Source: CBDBJK01 sp965206395
GTDB lineage: Bacteria > Chloroflexota > Dehalococcoidia > Lucifugimonadales > CATOSD01
Reading direction: 5' to 3'
NCBI GenBank assembly: GCA_965206395.1
Contig: CBDBJK010000036.1
Location: forward strand, 124,001-188,000
DNA length: 64,000 nucleotides
Made by a program: the position numbers and the translations under genes. How positions within the stretch are numbered: position 1 is the stretch's first letter; every line of letters starts with the position of its first letter. The notes below the pieces were generated by a model. The model searched no databases. It saw only the letters and a list, made by a program, of their open reading frames with translations, and was not told the origin of the DNA. Positions 33,856-42,185 of this stretch are shown here, piece by piece.

Positions 33856-35559
33856 CTATCCAACCTCGTCGCCGGGGCGCAAGCGACCGAAGTGAACCTC
33901 TTCGTCCCAGAGTTTCGTGTTGCCGCTGCTTTCTGCCTGCAAGAGGATATTGCGCGTCCACTCCTCGTCGTTGGACTCAGGGTAGTCGCTTCGGTAGTGA
34001 GAGCCGCGCGACTCTGTGCGGGCCAGGGCGCTGAGGCACGTCAGCCTCGCCACCGTGAGGATGCTGCGCACGTTCAGCCATTCCTGCCACGTCAGGTTGA
34101 ACTCACGAATCGGAGGCACAGGCGCGCGCTGGTGACGCTCGGCGAATCCGTCCAATGCGACGAGTGCCTCCTCCATGCCCTGCCTGTTGCGGACGAGACC
34201 CACCCTCTCCCACATCATGTCTTCGATTTCGCTTCGGATGGAGTAGATGTTCTCGCTGCCGGACGCGCTCATGGGCGCAAGCAGTTCATGTATGGCTGCC
34301 TCTACCTGCGCTGAGGCTATCGACGGCTGAGGTTTTCCCTGGACGTACTCGGCGATGGCGTCGCCCGCGATGGTGCCGAAGACGGTGGATTCCGCTACGC
34401 CGTTGCCGCCGAGACGATTGGCTCCGTGAACTCCGCCCGCGTCCTCTCCTCCGACGAACAGGCCATTCAAGCTAGACTTGCATGAGGTGTCGATGCGCGC
34501 ACCTCCCATGTGGAAGTGCGCCGTCGGGGATACCTTGACCGGCTCTCTGGCGAGGTCAAAGCCTATTTCCCGACAGCGATCGGTCATGCCGGGGAAGGTC
34601 TGCTCCACGAACTCCGCGCCGAGATGTGACACATCCAGGAAGATCGCGCCATCGTCCGTCCCACGACCGGCCTGTATCTCCATGTACCCGGCCCTCGACA
34701 CCAGGTCGCGCGTGGAGCGCTCCATACGCTCCGGGTCGTAGCGTTCCATGAAACGCTCGCCCAGGGAATTTCGCATGTGGCCTCCGGCTCCTCGTAGCCC
34801 TTCCTCAAGCACCGCGCCTGTCAGGACAGAGCTTCCGGCCACAAGACCCGTTGGGTGGAACTGGTACATCTCCATATCCTGCATCACGCATCCAGCCCAG
34901 TAGCACAGCGCCATGCCGTCCCCTGCCTTCTCCAGCGATGGCGCGGCGATGCGGTACATCCTCGCGCCGCCTCCTGTAGCCATGAACGTTGCCTTGGCGG
35001 AGACTGCGGTGAATCGGCCACTACGCACGTCTAAAAGCAGAGCGCCAGTTACGTTCGAATCGCCGTCGGTGAGCAGCGCGACTCCTCGGTACTCGTCGAG
35101 CGGCATGACAGCTGTGGAAAGCACCGCGTCCTTGAGCTTGGACATGATCTCGATGCCGGTGAGGTCGCCTTTGTGTACTGTGCGGTCGAACGATTGCCCC
35201 GCGAACGCCTTCTGGTAGATACGTCCGTCGGGCGTGCGGTCGAAGAAACAGCCATAGCGCTCAAGCTCCGCGATTACCTTTGGGGCCGAATTGACCAGCG
35301 CCCAGGCAAGCTCCTGATCGTTAATGAAAGCGCCGCCCTTGATGGTGTCGTGGAAGTGACGCTGGAACGAGTCTTCGGAACTCAGGACAGCGTTGTAGCC
35401 GCCTTGCACCATGCGCGTGCAGCCGCTCTGCCCTAGCAGCCCTTTAGCAGCCACCGCGACTTTGAGCCTGGGGTCTTTCTGCAAGACGTGAAGCACAGCC
35501 ATCAGTCCTGCGCCGCCCCCGCCAAGTATCAGGACATCCAGATTAAGCTCGTCGTACAT
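33856..35559 (-). CDS. Succinate dehydrogenase / fumarate reductase flavoprotein subunit
   Basis: 567 residues. FAD motif VLILGGGGAGLMAVLHVL; substrate loop elements QFHPTGLVAG, SPTAHFHMGG and GANRLGGNGVAESTVFG; C-terminal helical domain present. The region that usually holds the flavin-linking His reads LLGQSGCTRMVQGG, with no His there, so FAD is probably not covalently bound, as in soluble fumarate reductases or thiol:fumarate reductase rather than classical SdhA. It is followed by a gene for the iron-sulfur subunit, separated by a 197-bp repeat-filled gap. No cytochrome b anchor is encoded nearby. Confidence 0.88.
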   Translation of the reverse strand: MYDELNLDVLILGGGGAGLMAVLHVLQKDPRLKVAVAAKGLLGQSGCTRMVQGGYNAVLSSEDSFQRHFHDTIKGGAFINDQELAWALVNSAPKVIAELERYGCFFDRTPDGRIYQKAFAGQSFDRTVHKGDLTGIEIMSKLKDAVLSTAVMPLDEYRGVALLTDGDSNVTGALLLDVRSGRFTAVSAKATFMATGGGARMYRIAAPSLEKAGDGMALCYWAGCVMQDMEMYQFHPTGLVAGSSVLTGAVLEEGLRGAGGHMRNSLGERFMERYDPERMERSTRDLVSRAGYMEIQAGRGTDDGAIFLDVSHLGAEFVEQTFPGMTDRCREIGFDLAREPVKVSPTAHFHMGGARIDTSCKSSLNGLFVGGEDAGGVHGANRLGGNGVAESTVFGTIAGDAIAEYVQGKPQPSIASAQVEAAIHELLAPMSASGSENIYSIRSEIEDMMWERVGLVRNRQGMEEALVALDGFAERHQRAPVPPIREFNLTWQEWLNVRSILTVARLTCLSALARTESRGSHYRSDYPESNDEEWTRNILLQAESSGNTKLWDEEVHFGRLRPGDEVG

Positions 35560-35589
35560 ATGGTCTGCCCTCGTCCTTCTGGCTGATTG

Positions 35590-35711
35590 GTGTAGGTAAA
35601 TTCCAGATACGCTGCGATGTGTTTGGCATCACGCGCGACCTCACCCCACGTATTCTGGGGCATGATGTGAATCTAGGCGGCCCCTCTCCGTTCACGGAGA
35701 GGGGCCGCCTA
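35590..35711. repeat. Interspersed repeat unit with hairpin, copy 4
   Basis: GTAAATTCCAGATACGCTGC, GATGTGTTTGGCATCACGCG, CGACCTCACCCC, then an inverted version of the hairpin (CCTCTCCGTTCACGGAGAGG) extended to a 38-bp palindrome TAGGCGG...CCGCCTA at 35674-35711. A CCTTCCGCGGAAGG palindrome follows at about 35731. Lies between the flavoprotein and Fe-S subunit genes. Confidence 0.7.
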
Positions 35712-35756
35712 GCATTGGGGCTTGCTTTCGTCCTTCCGCGGAAGGATGGGTTGAGG

Positions 35757-36503
35757 TCAGCGCGCTATTCTGAACAGGCGCTTTAGCTTTTGCCCGATAA
35801 CCTTCTTTTTCAGACGCTGAATGGCTAGCGTAGGCGAGATTCCCTTGGGGCATACCGCTGTGCATTCGAAAAGCGTGTGGCATCGCCACAGGCCCTGCTC
35901 GTTGGCGACGGCGTTCAGATCGTCCGGCGTGGAGACGCTGCGACTGTCTAACAGCATGACGAAGGCCCGATTCAACGCCGCAGGGCCAAGGAAGTCCTCG
36001 TTGAGTCCAACGACCGTGCATGCCGAGTAACACAGTCCGCAGTAGATGCACTCTCGCTGTGGGTCTATCACCTGACGCTCGATGGAGCCGGGCGATATGG
36101 CCGCAAAACCGTTGTCACTCGATTCCGACGCGCCGAGCGATGCGGCCTTGCGGAGCTTGGCGTGGAACACAGACATATCGGTAGCCAGATCGCGTATCAC
36201 AGGCAAATGTCGCATAGGCTCGACGCGCACCTCGCTGTTGCCATCGCTGACTAGAGTTCGCATCAGAGTGCGGCACGCCAGACCCTCTCTGCCGTTGATG
36301 ACAACGCCGCACGTGCCACACATACCTACTCGGCAGGCGCAGCGAAAGGCGAGGGTCGGGTCGGCATTGCGCTGCACCCAGATGAGGCCATCCAGCACAC
36401 TCATACTATCGCCCGCGAACGGCACAGCAAAGCTTTGCCAGAACGAGCCATCGTCTTCGACTGCGCTGGTCGTGCGCCTGACTTTTAGCGTGATGGATTG
36501 CAT
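35757..36503 (-). CDS. Succinate dehydrogenase / fumarate reductase iron-sulfur subunit
   Basis: 248 residues with the full cluster set. [2Fe-2S]: CRVGMCGTCGVVINGREGLAC. [4Fe-4S] and [3Fe-4S]: CIYCGLCYSAC, then CHTLFECTAVCPKGISPTLA. These pass electrons between the flavoprotein and a quinone or other partner. The start MQSITLKVRR fits the family. It is upstream of the flavoprotein gene on the minus strand, probably co-transcribed despite the repeat inserted between them. Without a membrane anchor gene the partner is unclear. Confidence 0.92.
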   Translation of the reverse strand: MQSITLKVRRTTSAVEDDGSFWQSFAVPFAGDSMSVLDGLIWVQRNADPTLAFRCACRVGMCGTCGVVINGREGLACRTLMRTLVSDGNSEVRVEPMRHLPVIRDLATDMSVFHAKLRKAASLGASESSDNGFAAISPGSIERQVIDPQRECIYCGLCYSACTVVGLNEDFLGPAALNRAFVMLLDSRSVSTPDDLNAVANEQGLWRCHTLFECTAVCPKGISPTLAIQRLKKKVIGQKLKRLFRIAR

Positions 36504-36554
36504 AAGTTCTCGTCCGGCTTGAACTGGTTTATTGAGGCCCGGGCTTCGATAGCT

Positions 36555-37820
36555 TTATGAAATTCCCTTTGGCATTTTCCCTATGATGCCTTCTGCTTTC
36601 AACTGAGCTTGTTCCGCGTCGGTCATGCCGAGCAGATTTGAGTAGATTACTTCGTTATGCTCGCCCAACTGAGGGGCAGGCCAGCGCACTTCGCCTGGAG
36701 TCTTGGACATCTTCCAGCTGACGCCGGGCAGGAATTGAGGGCCTGTCGAGGGCTGGTCTACAAACTCCACAAGCTCTCGCGCCTGATAGTGCGGGTCATC
36801 GAAAATCATCTCTGAAGACTCCACAGGAGTCGCGGCGATGCCCACACCTTGCAGTGATTGCATAACATCGTAGCTGCTTTTGTCTTTTGTCCACTCATTC
36901 AGGATGAGGTCTAGCTCGTCCTGGTTCTTCCATCGGCTGGATGCGTCCTCGAAGCGAGGATTACGCGCCAGTTCAGGCATCTTCAGCACTTCGCAAAGAT
37001 TCTGCCATTCCTGGTCAGAGCCGACTGCGATGGCTACCCACTCGTCCTCACCGCTGCAAAGGTAGACACCGTGAGGGGCCATATAGGGATGGCGATTTCC
37101 TCGCCGCTCAGGATTGCGCCCTGTCATCTCGAAGCCAAGTATAGATTCACCACCGAGTGATACGGAGGAGTCCAACTGCGACAGGTCTACAAAAACTCCC
37201 TTTCCAGTTCGTCGGCGATATAGCAGCGACGCTATCATTGCGCCTGCGGCGTGAGAGCCTGTTATCGGGTCGCCGTGGTTGATGCCCGATTTCATAGGCC
37301 CATCTTCATCGAGGTAGCCGGTCATGTCGTCCACACCCGCAAGCTGCTCCTGGCCGATGCCGTACTGAACAAACCCCTTCCAGCGGCCTTTGTTGCCGAA
37401 CGCGGGCATGGAAATTACGATGATGTCCGGTCGCAGCGCACGAAGGGTCTCGTAGTCGAACCCCAGTTTCCCAAGCACACCTAACTTAAAATTCTCGATC
37501 ACCACGTCGCTGATTGTGACGAGGTGAGAGAAAAGTTCTTTTCCCTTCTGGCTCACAAGGTCTATCGTAATACCGAACTTGCTCATGTGCAGGGAGTTGA
37601 ACCGTCCGTTGCGGTTCCACGGGTCGTCTCCTGGATCTCCCTCCGGGTAATTGCCTGAGCCAGGAGGAGGTCTTAGCGGCCCTCTGAAAGTGTCTAATCT
37701 GTCGATAGATTCAATCTTGATGACCTCAGCGCCCATGTCCGCCATCAGCTTGGTCCCGTATGGGCCTGCCCAGATGCGTGACAGGTCGAGGATTCTTATT
37801 CCTTCAAGGGCAATTGTCAT
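36555..37820 (-). CDS. CaiB/BaiF family III CoA-transferase 1
   Basis: 421 residues. Typical N-terminus LEGIRILDLSRIWAGPYGTKLMADMGAEVIKIES, then NGRFNSLHMSKFGITIDLVSQKGKELF, the catalytic-region segment with Asp near MPAFGNKGRWKGFVQYGIGQEQLAGVDDM, and a C-terminal GAPLLGEHN-equivalent (PAPQLGEHNEVIYSNLLGM). It moves CoA between carboxylic acids. Its upstream neighbour is a paralogue 19 bp away, and an enoyl-CoA hydratase precedes that, so a CoA-thioester pathway is likely. Confidence 0.92.
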   Translation of the reverse strand: MTIALEGIRILDLSRIWAGPYGTKLMADMGAEVIKIESIDRLDTFRGPLRPPPGSGNYPEGDPGDDPWNRNGRFNSLHMSKFGITIDLVSQKGKELFSHLVTISDVVIENFKLGVLGKLGFDYETLRALRPDIIVISMPAFGNKGRWKGFVQYGIGQEQLAGVDDMTGYLDEDGPMKSGINHGDPITGSHAAGAMIASLLYRRRTGKGVFVDLSQLDSSVSLGGESILGFEMTGRNPERRGNRHPYMAPHGVYLCSGEDEWVAIAVGSDQEWQNLCEVLKMPELARNPRFEDASSRWKNQDELDLILNEWTKDKSSYDVMQSLQGVGIAATPVESSEMIFDDPHYQARELVEFVDQPSTGPQFLPGVSWKMSKTPGEVRWPAPQLGEHNEVIYSNLLGMTDAEQAQLKAEGIIGKMPKGIS

Positions 37821-37839
37821 TTCAGAGTCCCCTTCTTCC

Positions 37840-39075
37840 TCAAACTGCTCCGGCTGAGGCTAGTCTGACCAGCTCTTCTCTGGTATAGCCCAGACGCTCG
37901 CAGTAGATTTCCTGGTTGTGCTCGCCTAACAGGGGCGCTCCCACCCAGTGGAAGGGTACGCCTTCTGGCATGAACGGCGGGCCTGGATAGTCCAGTCGTC
38001 CAGCTTCGGGATGGTCGATGCTCACGAAGTAGCCACGCTCCCTGAGATGCTCCCAGGAGTAGATGTCTTCAGGGCTGGCTACGTATGCGAAGGCGATGCC
38101 CATGCCCTGGGCCTTCTCGAAGATTTCCCGCTTGGTATTCCTCATCAGCCAGGGTTCCATCAGGGCTTCAAGCTCGTCCGCGTTGTCTTGGCGGCCTCTC
38201 GGAGTGCTAAAGCGTTCGTCGTTAAGCTCTGGCTCCTCCATAAGCTCGGCCATAGCGGGCCAGCGGTGCGCCGGGCCAGCGATGACGCCCACGTAGCCGT
38301 CCTTGCACGGGTACAGGCCCCACGCGGCGCGGCCATAACCCCGGTTTCCTGTCCTCATGATCTTGTGGCGGGTGTAGCTGTACATGGATATGGCGTTTTC
38401 CAATACCGATACGCTGTACTCGGCGACGGAGATGTCTACGTGCTGGCCCTCGCCGGTTAGCTCTCGATGCCAGAGGGCCGACAGGGTGGCGACAAAGGCA
38501 TTCTGCCCGGCCCCGTACTCCGGCAGCCTCGGCCCCATCTGCAACGGCTCCTTCTCCGGCCTGCCGGTGATATACATCAGCCCGCCATAAGCGTAATGGT
38601 TCAGCGGCTTTGCTGCATAATCTTTGTACGGCCCTGTCTGACCGAAGTCGGTAACCGAGGTCATAACCAGACTGGAATTGATCTGCTCCAGGGTTTCGTA
38701 TTCAAGACCAAGGGATGGTATCAATTTCGGCTGAAAGCTCTCTACCAGCACATCGGCCTGTGACACAAGTTTCTTGAGTATAATTTGACCTGTCTGCGTT
38801 TGCAGGTCGAGCGTAATGCTTTTCTTACTGGTGTTGAGGTACAGGAACAGGGCGCTTTTTTCCTGGTGAGGAATATCGTTGGGAAACGGGCCTTCCCGCC
38901 TGGACTCGTCGCCTCCGTTGGGAGACTCGACTTTGATGACATCCGCTCCCATGGATGCCATGAGCTTTGTGCTGTACGGCCCGGCTACACCGGTGCTGAA
39001 GTCCAGAACTTTGTACCCGGTAAGCAGCCTTTCGGTAGAATCTGTATTCTGTTGGTTGTTTGTGTCAGTGTTCAT
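37840..39075 (-). CDS. CaiB/BaiF family III CoA-transferase 2
   Basis: About 411 residues, family landmarks LTGYKVLDFSTGVAGPYSTK, MGADVIKVESPNGGDESRRE, LFLYLNTSKKSITLDLQTQT and VGAPLLGEHNQEIYCERLGY. ATG 39075 is preferred; a TTG four codons upstream is possible. Two adjacent family III transferases may form a heteromeric enzyme or act on successive substrates. Together with the crotonase downstream of an ABC peptide-type importer they suggest uptake and activation of an acid, which is inference. Confidence 0.92.
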   Translation of the reverse strand: MNTDTNNQQNTDSTERLLTGYKVLDFSTGVAGPYSTKLMASMGADVIKVESPNGGDESRREGPFPNDIPHQEKSALFLYLNTSKKSITLDLQTQTGQIILKKLVSQADVLVESFQPKLIPSLGLEYETLEQINSSLVMTSVTDFGQTGPYKDYAAKPLNHYAYGGLMYITGRPEKEPLQMGPRLPEYGAGQNAFVATLSALWHRELTGEGQHVDISVAEYSVSVLENAISMYSYTRHKIMRTGNRGYGRAAWGLYPCKDGYVGVIAGPAHRWPAMAELMEEPELNDERFSTPRGRQDNADELEALMEPWLMRNTKREIFEKAQGMGIAFAYVASPEDIYSWEHLRERGYFVSIDHPEAGRLDYPGPPFMPEGVPFHWVGAPLLGEHNQEIYCERLGYTREELVRLASAGAV

Positions 39076-39195
39076 ATCTCTGCTCAAGTTGAATCGATTA
39101 GCCTGATGTCGGGCAAAATTATCGCCTGACCAGATAGCTTCCAGCCAGGCGATATTCAGCGTGCGAACGTTATTAATTCAGCCAAGGATTGAAAG

Positions 39196-39966
39196 CTATC
39201 TGCCCTTCCAGACGGGTTCACGTTTTTCGGCAAATGCCTGCAAGCCCTCCTTGGAGTCCTCGCTTCGACCTACGACGCCGCTTATCAGTCCGGCCAGTCG
39301 CACTCGCTCCTCCATTTGCAGGTTAAGCCCGCGCATGCCGACCTCTTTGATGGCTCTCACCGCAAGCGGAGCGTTGTTCATAATCTTGCGCACCATCGCC
39401 TCTACCTCGTCCATAAGCTGCTCGTGAGGAACGACTTTGTTAACGAGATTAAGCTCCATTGCCCGTTTCGGATCGATGAATTCGCCGGTGAACAGCATCT
39501 CCATAGCTATGTTTAGCGGGATGCGCTGGCACAGAATGGTGGGGCCGCTGGTAGACGATATTCCTCGTTTGACCTGTGGCCAGCCGAACTGGGCCTGGTC
39601 AGAGGCGATGCGAATGTCGCACGATAGGGCTATGCCGCCGCCTTGAGCAAGACAATAGCCGTTGATGGCGGCGATTGTTGGCTTGTAAAGCTCCTGAAGG
39701 TACTGGTAGAAGGCTGTAGCCGAGCCGTGCCGACCAACGGGCTGTGTAGTTGCCATCTCTACGAGGTCGTGGCCCGTCGAGAAGGCCCGCCCTGTGCCGG
39801 TTATGACCATTGCCCAGATGTCAGGGTTGAACTTGACCTCTTCGAAGACCTCGAACAACTCTCCTATCATCTGATGGTTGATGGCGTTGAGTTTCTCAGG
39901 CCGGTTGAGCGTCACGTATCCGACTTTGTCCCTGACCTCGAAGTCAACCGTGGAGTAATCTGCCAT
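39196..39966 (-). CDS. Enoyl-CoA hydratase/isomerase (crotonase)
   Basis: 256 residues. VTLNRPEKLNAINHQMIGEL, the first oxyanion element TGTGRAFSTGHDLVEM, the second INGYCLAQGGGIALSCDIRIAS, and FGWPQVKRGISSTSGPT. The residue pattern after GIALSCDIR does not show both Glu of a classical hydratase, so an isomerase or other crotonase activity is possible. AAGGAGA precedes the ATG. It shares the strand with the two CaiB genes and lies 58 bp from the remnant after dppC. Confidence 0.9.
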   Translation of the reverse strand: MADYSTVDFEVRDKVGYVTLNRPEKLNAINHQMIGELFEVFEEVKFNPDIWAMVITGTGRAFSTGHDLVEMATTQPVGRHGSATAFYQYLQELYKPTIAAINGYCLAQGGGIALSCDIRIASDQAQFGWPQVKRGISSTSGPTILCQRIPLNIAMEMLFTGEFIDPKRAMELNLVNKVVPHEQLMDEVEAMVRKIMNNAPLAVRAIKEVGMRGLNLQMEERVRLAGLISGVVGRSEDSKEGLQAFAEKREPVWKGR

Positions 39967-40024
39967 TCGTTGTCTCCTTATTTATTGCAAATCAAGTTGT
40001 CAGCCGCATATCGGAAACCGGTTT

Positions 40025-40147
40025 TCAATTCAGGATTGCCCTACGCACCCCGCAGTCTAGGATGTCGCGCAGAGCATCGCCAAGTATGTTAATCCTCTTC
40101 ACCAGCAGGGTCAAGGCCATGGCCTGGAATATGCCAATCCAGGCCAT
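40025..40147 (-). pseudogene. Decayed duplicate of the dppC-type permease C-terminus
   Basis: A short frame reads MAWIGIFQAMALTLLVKRIN then ILGDALRDILDCGVRR. This parallels the end of the intact permease just upstream (MAIFPGMFLTLLVFGIN, IFGDALRDVMDPRLRG). It looks like the residue of a tandem duplication or of a previous permease gene. The Pro-Arg ending is corrupted (DCGVRR for DPRLRG). Confidence 0.65.
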
Positions 40148-40174
40148 GGCTGAAATATACGTGCTTACTTGGTT

Positions 40175-41074
40175 CTAGCGGGAGCCTCTGAGCCTGGGGT
40201 CCATCACGTCCCTGAGAGCATCACCAAAGATGTTGATGCCGAACACCAGAAGGGTCAAGAACATGCCAGGGAAGATAGCCATCCAGGGTGCTAGTGCGAA
40301 ATACCTCAGCTTGTCCTGGCTAAGCAATGACCCCCAGGTAACGGTCTGATCAGGCGAGCCTACTCCCAGGAAGCTAAGGCTGGCTTCTCCCAGGATGGCA
40401 GCGCCTAGCCCGACGGAGGCTATTACCAGGTATGGCGCCATGACGTTGGGCGCTATGTAGAATATCATGATGCGCGGGCTGCTAGCGCCTATGGCCCTGG
40501 CGCCATCCACGTACTGGCTTGCCTTGATGGATAACACTACGGACCGGACGGTGCGTAACGCGTTTGGCATCGTTCCTATTGAGAGGGCGATGATCAGGTT
40601 GATCATGGATACCCCTAGCACCGACATGATGACCAGTGCCAAAATGAGCCGTGGGAAGGCCATGAGGGCATCAACTATTCTCTGCGTGATAAGGTCTACC
40701 TTGCCGCCTACGTAGGCTGTTATCACCGCCAGGATGGATCCAACGGTTGTGCCCAAAACCAGCACGGCGAAGCCCACCAACATGGATATGCGAGAGCCAA
40801 ACAGCGTGCGACTGAACAGGTCGCGGCCGAACTGGTCAGTGCCGAACCACGCGTCTCCGTTAGGAGATTGAAGGATAGCGTGCTGGTTTGTCGCAATTAT
40901 ATCCTTTGGCAAGACGTAAGGCGCGGTTATCGCCATGATGCCGAATGCCACCATGATCCCTAGCCCCACTGCGCCTAGGGGTTTGGTGCGAAGGAATCGT
41001 AGAAAGGTCTTCCAGTACGTCGGCTTTGGCCGCTGTGCTGTCAGTTCTGCAGCTCTGTTCGCAATGCTTGTCAT
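40175..41074 (-). CDS. Peptide/nickel-type ABC transporter permease (DppC-like)
   Basis: About 299 residues with six membrane segments and the OppC/DppC N-terminal region (KPLGAVGLGIMVAFGIMAIT, then GTDQFGRDLFSRTLFGSRIS). The coupling (EAA) loop is DGARAIGASSPRIMIFYIAPNVMAPYLV. It ends FGDALRDVMDPRLRGSR. ATG 41074 has GGAGA upstream; the ORF can be extended to 41122 without support. Pairs with the upstream DppB-like permease and solute-binding protein; no ATPase gene is in the window. Confidence 0.93.
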   Translation of the reverse strand: MTSIANRAAELTAQRPKPTYWKTFLRFLRTKPLGAVGLGIMVAFGIMAITAPYVLPKDIIATNQHAILQSPNGDAWFGTDQFGRDLFSRTLFGSRISMLVGFAVLVLGTTVGSILAVITAYVGGKVDLITQRIVDALMAFPRLILALVIMSVLGVSMINLIIALSIGTMPNALRTVRSVVLSIKASQYVDGARAIGASSPRIMIFYIAPNVMAPYLVIASVGLGAAILGEASLSFLGVGSPDQTVTWGSLLSQDKLRYFALAPWMAIFPGMFLTLLVFGINIFGDALRDVMDPRLRGSR

Positions 41075-41134
41075 TACGTTCTCCCTGTTTGAAAAGAAAG
41101 GCGCTGTCCCAGCACGCACCAAGCCTTTATTGAG

Positions 41135-42094
41135 CTATGAGTATCGGATTCGTGGGTCCAGCAATCCGTAGGTCAAGTCCACCAGCAGGTTGAGCACAAG
41201 AAAAATCAGAGTGAAGCCCACCACGGCTACCTGAATCACTGGCTGGTCCAGGGACGCCACTGCGTTAATGATTGCGCGGCCCATGCCCGGAATATTGAAT
41301 ACGACCTCGATAACTATCGTGCCACCCAGCAGCACTCCCAAAAGTATGCCGAGGATTGTGAGCACCGGGAGGAGGGCATTCCGCAAGGCGTGGCGAAGGA
41401 TCACGACTCGCTCCCTAAGCCCTTTGGACCTGGCAGTGCGAACGTAGTCCTCTCGCATCACCTCCAGAAGTTGGGAGCGGGCCATGCGCATGGTAGTCCC
41501 TTGGGCGCTAAGCCCCAGAGTCAAGGCAGGGAATATAAGCTGCGTAATGCTTGTCCTCGGATCCTCCCACAGGTTCACGAACTCCAGGGGAGGTAGCCAA
41601 TTGAACCACGTGGAGAGAGCCAGCACGGTGAGCAGCCCCAGCCAGAAGGTGGGCATGGCCAGCCCCAAGATAGCCAGGCTTCTGAATATATAGTCAATCC
41701 ACGTATCCTGCTTTACCGCCGCTAATACTCCGATGGGTATTCCAACAGTGGCTATCACCAGAAAGGACAGGAGAGCCAGTTGCAGGGTGACCGGGTAACG
41801 TCTCTTAAACATCTCCGTGACCTTCTCGTTGGTCTGAATAGACGTACCCCAGTCGAAGGTCACCATCCCTTCCGCCCAAGTGAAGTACTGGAGGTACAGC
41901 GGGTCATTCAGGCCGAGGCGCTCCTTCATATTCTGGTATTGCTCTTCTGTGAAGGAGCCTTCGCCATCTGGCCCAGCAAGCACCAGAAGCGCCGGGTCCC
42001 CGGGCACTATCCGAAGCATCACAAAGATCATGACGCTGACCAGAAAGAGTGTAGGTATGAACAGAAGCAGTCGTCTCATTATGTATTGCTGCAT
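41135..42094 (-). CDS. Peptide/nickel-type ABC transporter permease (DppB-like)
   Basis: 319 residues, six membrane segments. It opens MQQYIMRRLLLFIPTLFLVS and has FMLRIVPGDPALLVL, the EAA loop VRTARSKGLRERVVILRHALRNALLPVLTILG, and the C-terminus GFTLIFLVLNLLVDLTYGLLDPRIRYS typical of DppB. Located 60 bp before dppC. A strong hairpin (42118-42151) lies between it and the upstream binding-protein gene. Confidence 0.94.
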   Translation of the reverse strand: MQQYIMRRLLLFIPTLFLVSVMIFVMLRIVPGDPALLVLAGPDGEGSFTEEQYQNMKERLGLNDPLYLQYFTWAEGMVTFDWGTSIQTNEKVTEMFKRRYPVTLQLALLSFLVIATVGIPIGVLAAVKQDTWIDYIFRSLAILGLAMPTFWLGLLTVLALSTWFNWLPPLEFVNLWEDPRTSITQLIFPALTLGLSAQGTTMRMARSQLLEVMREDYVRTARSKGLRERVVILRHALRNALLPVLTILGILLGVLLGGTIVIEVVFNIPGMGRAIINAVASLDQPVIQVAVVGFTLIFLVLNLLVDLTYGLLDPRIRYS

Positions 42095-42117
42095 TGTGCT
42101 GTTCCTTTAACAGGTAA

Positions 42118-42151
42118 CCCCGAACATCCTGTACCTTCAGGATGTTCGGGG
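42118..42151 (-). promoter_or_regulatory. Intra-operon hairpin between binding protein and permease
   Basis: CCCCGAACATCCTG and CAGGATGTTCGGGG form a perfect 14-bp stem with a 6-base loop, without a clear U-tract. In binding-protein operons such hairpins usually protect the 3' end of the abundant binding-protein transcript and lower permease expression; that is the likely role here. Confidence 0.65.
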
Positions 42152-42185
42152 CGTCTATGTAACCTTTCTCTAAATAATAGGCAGC

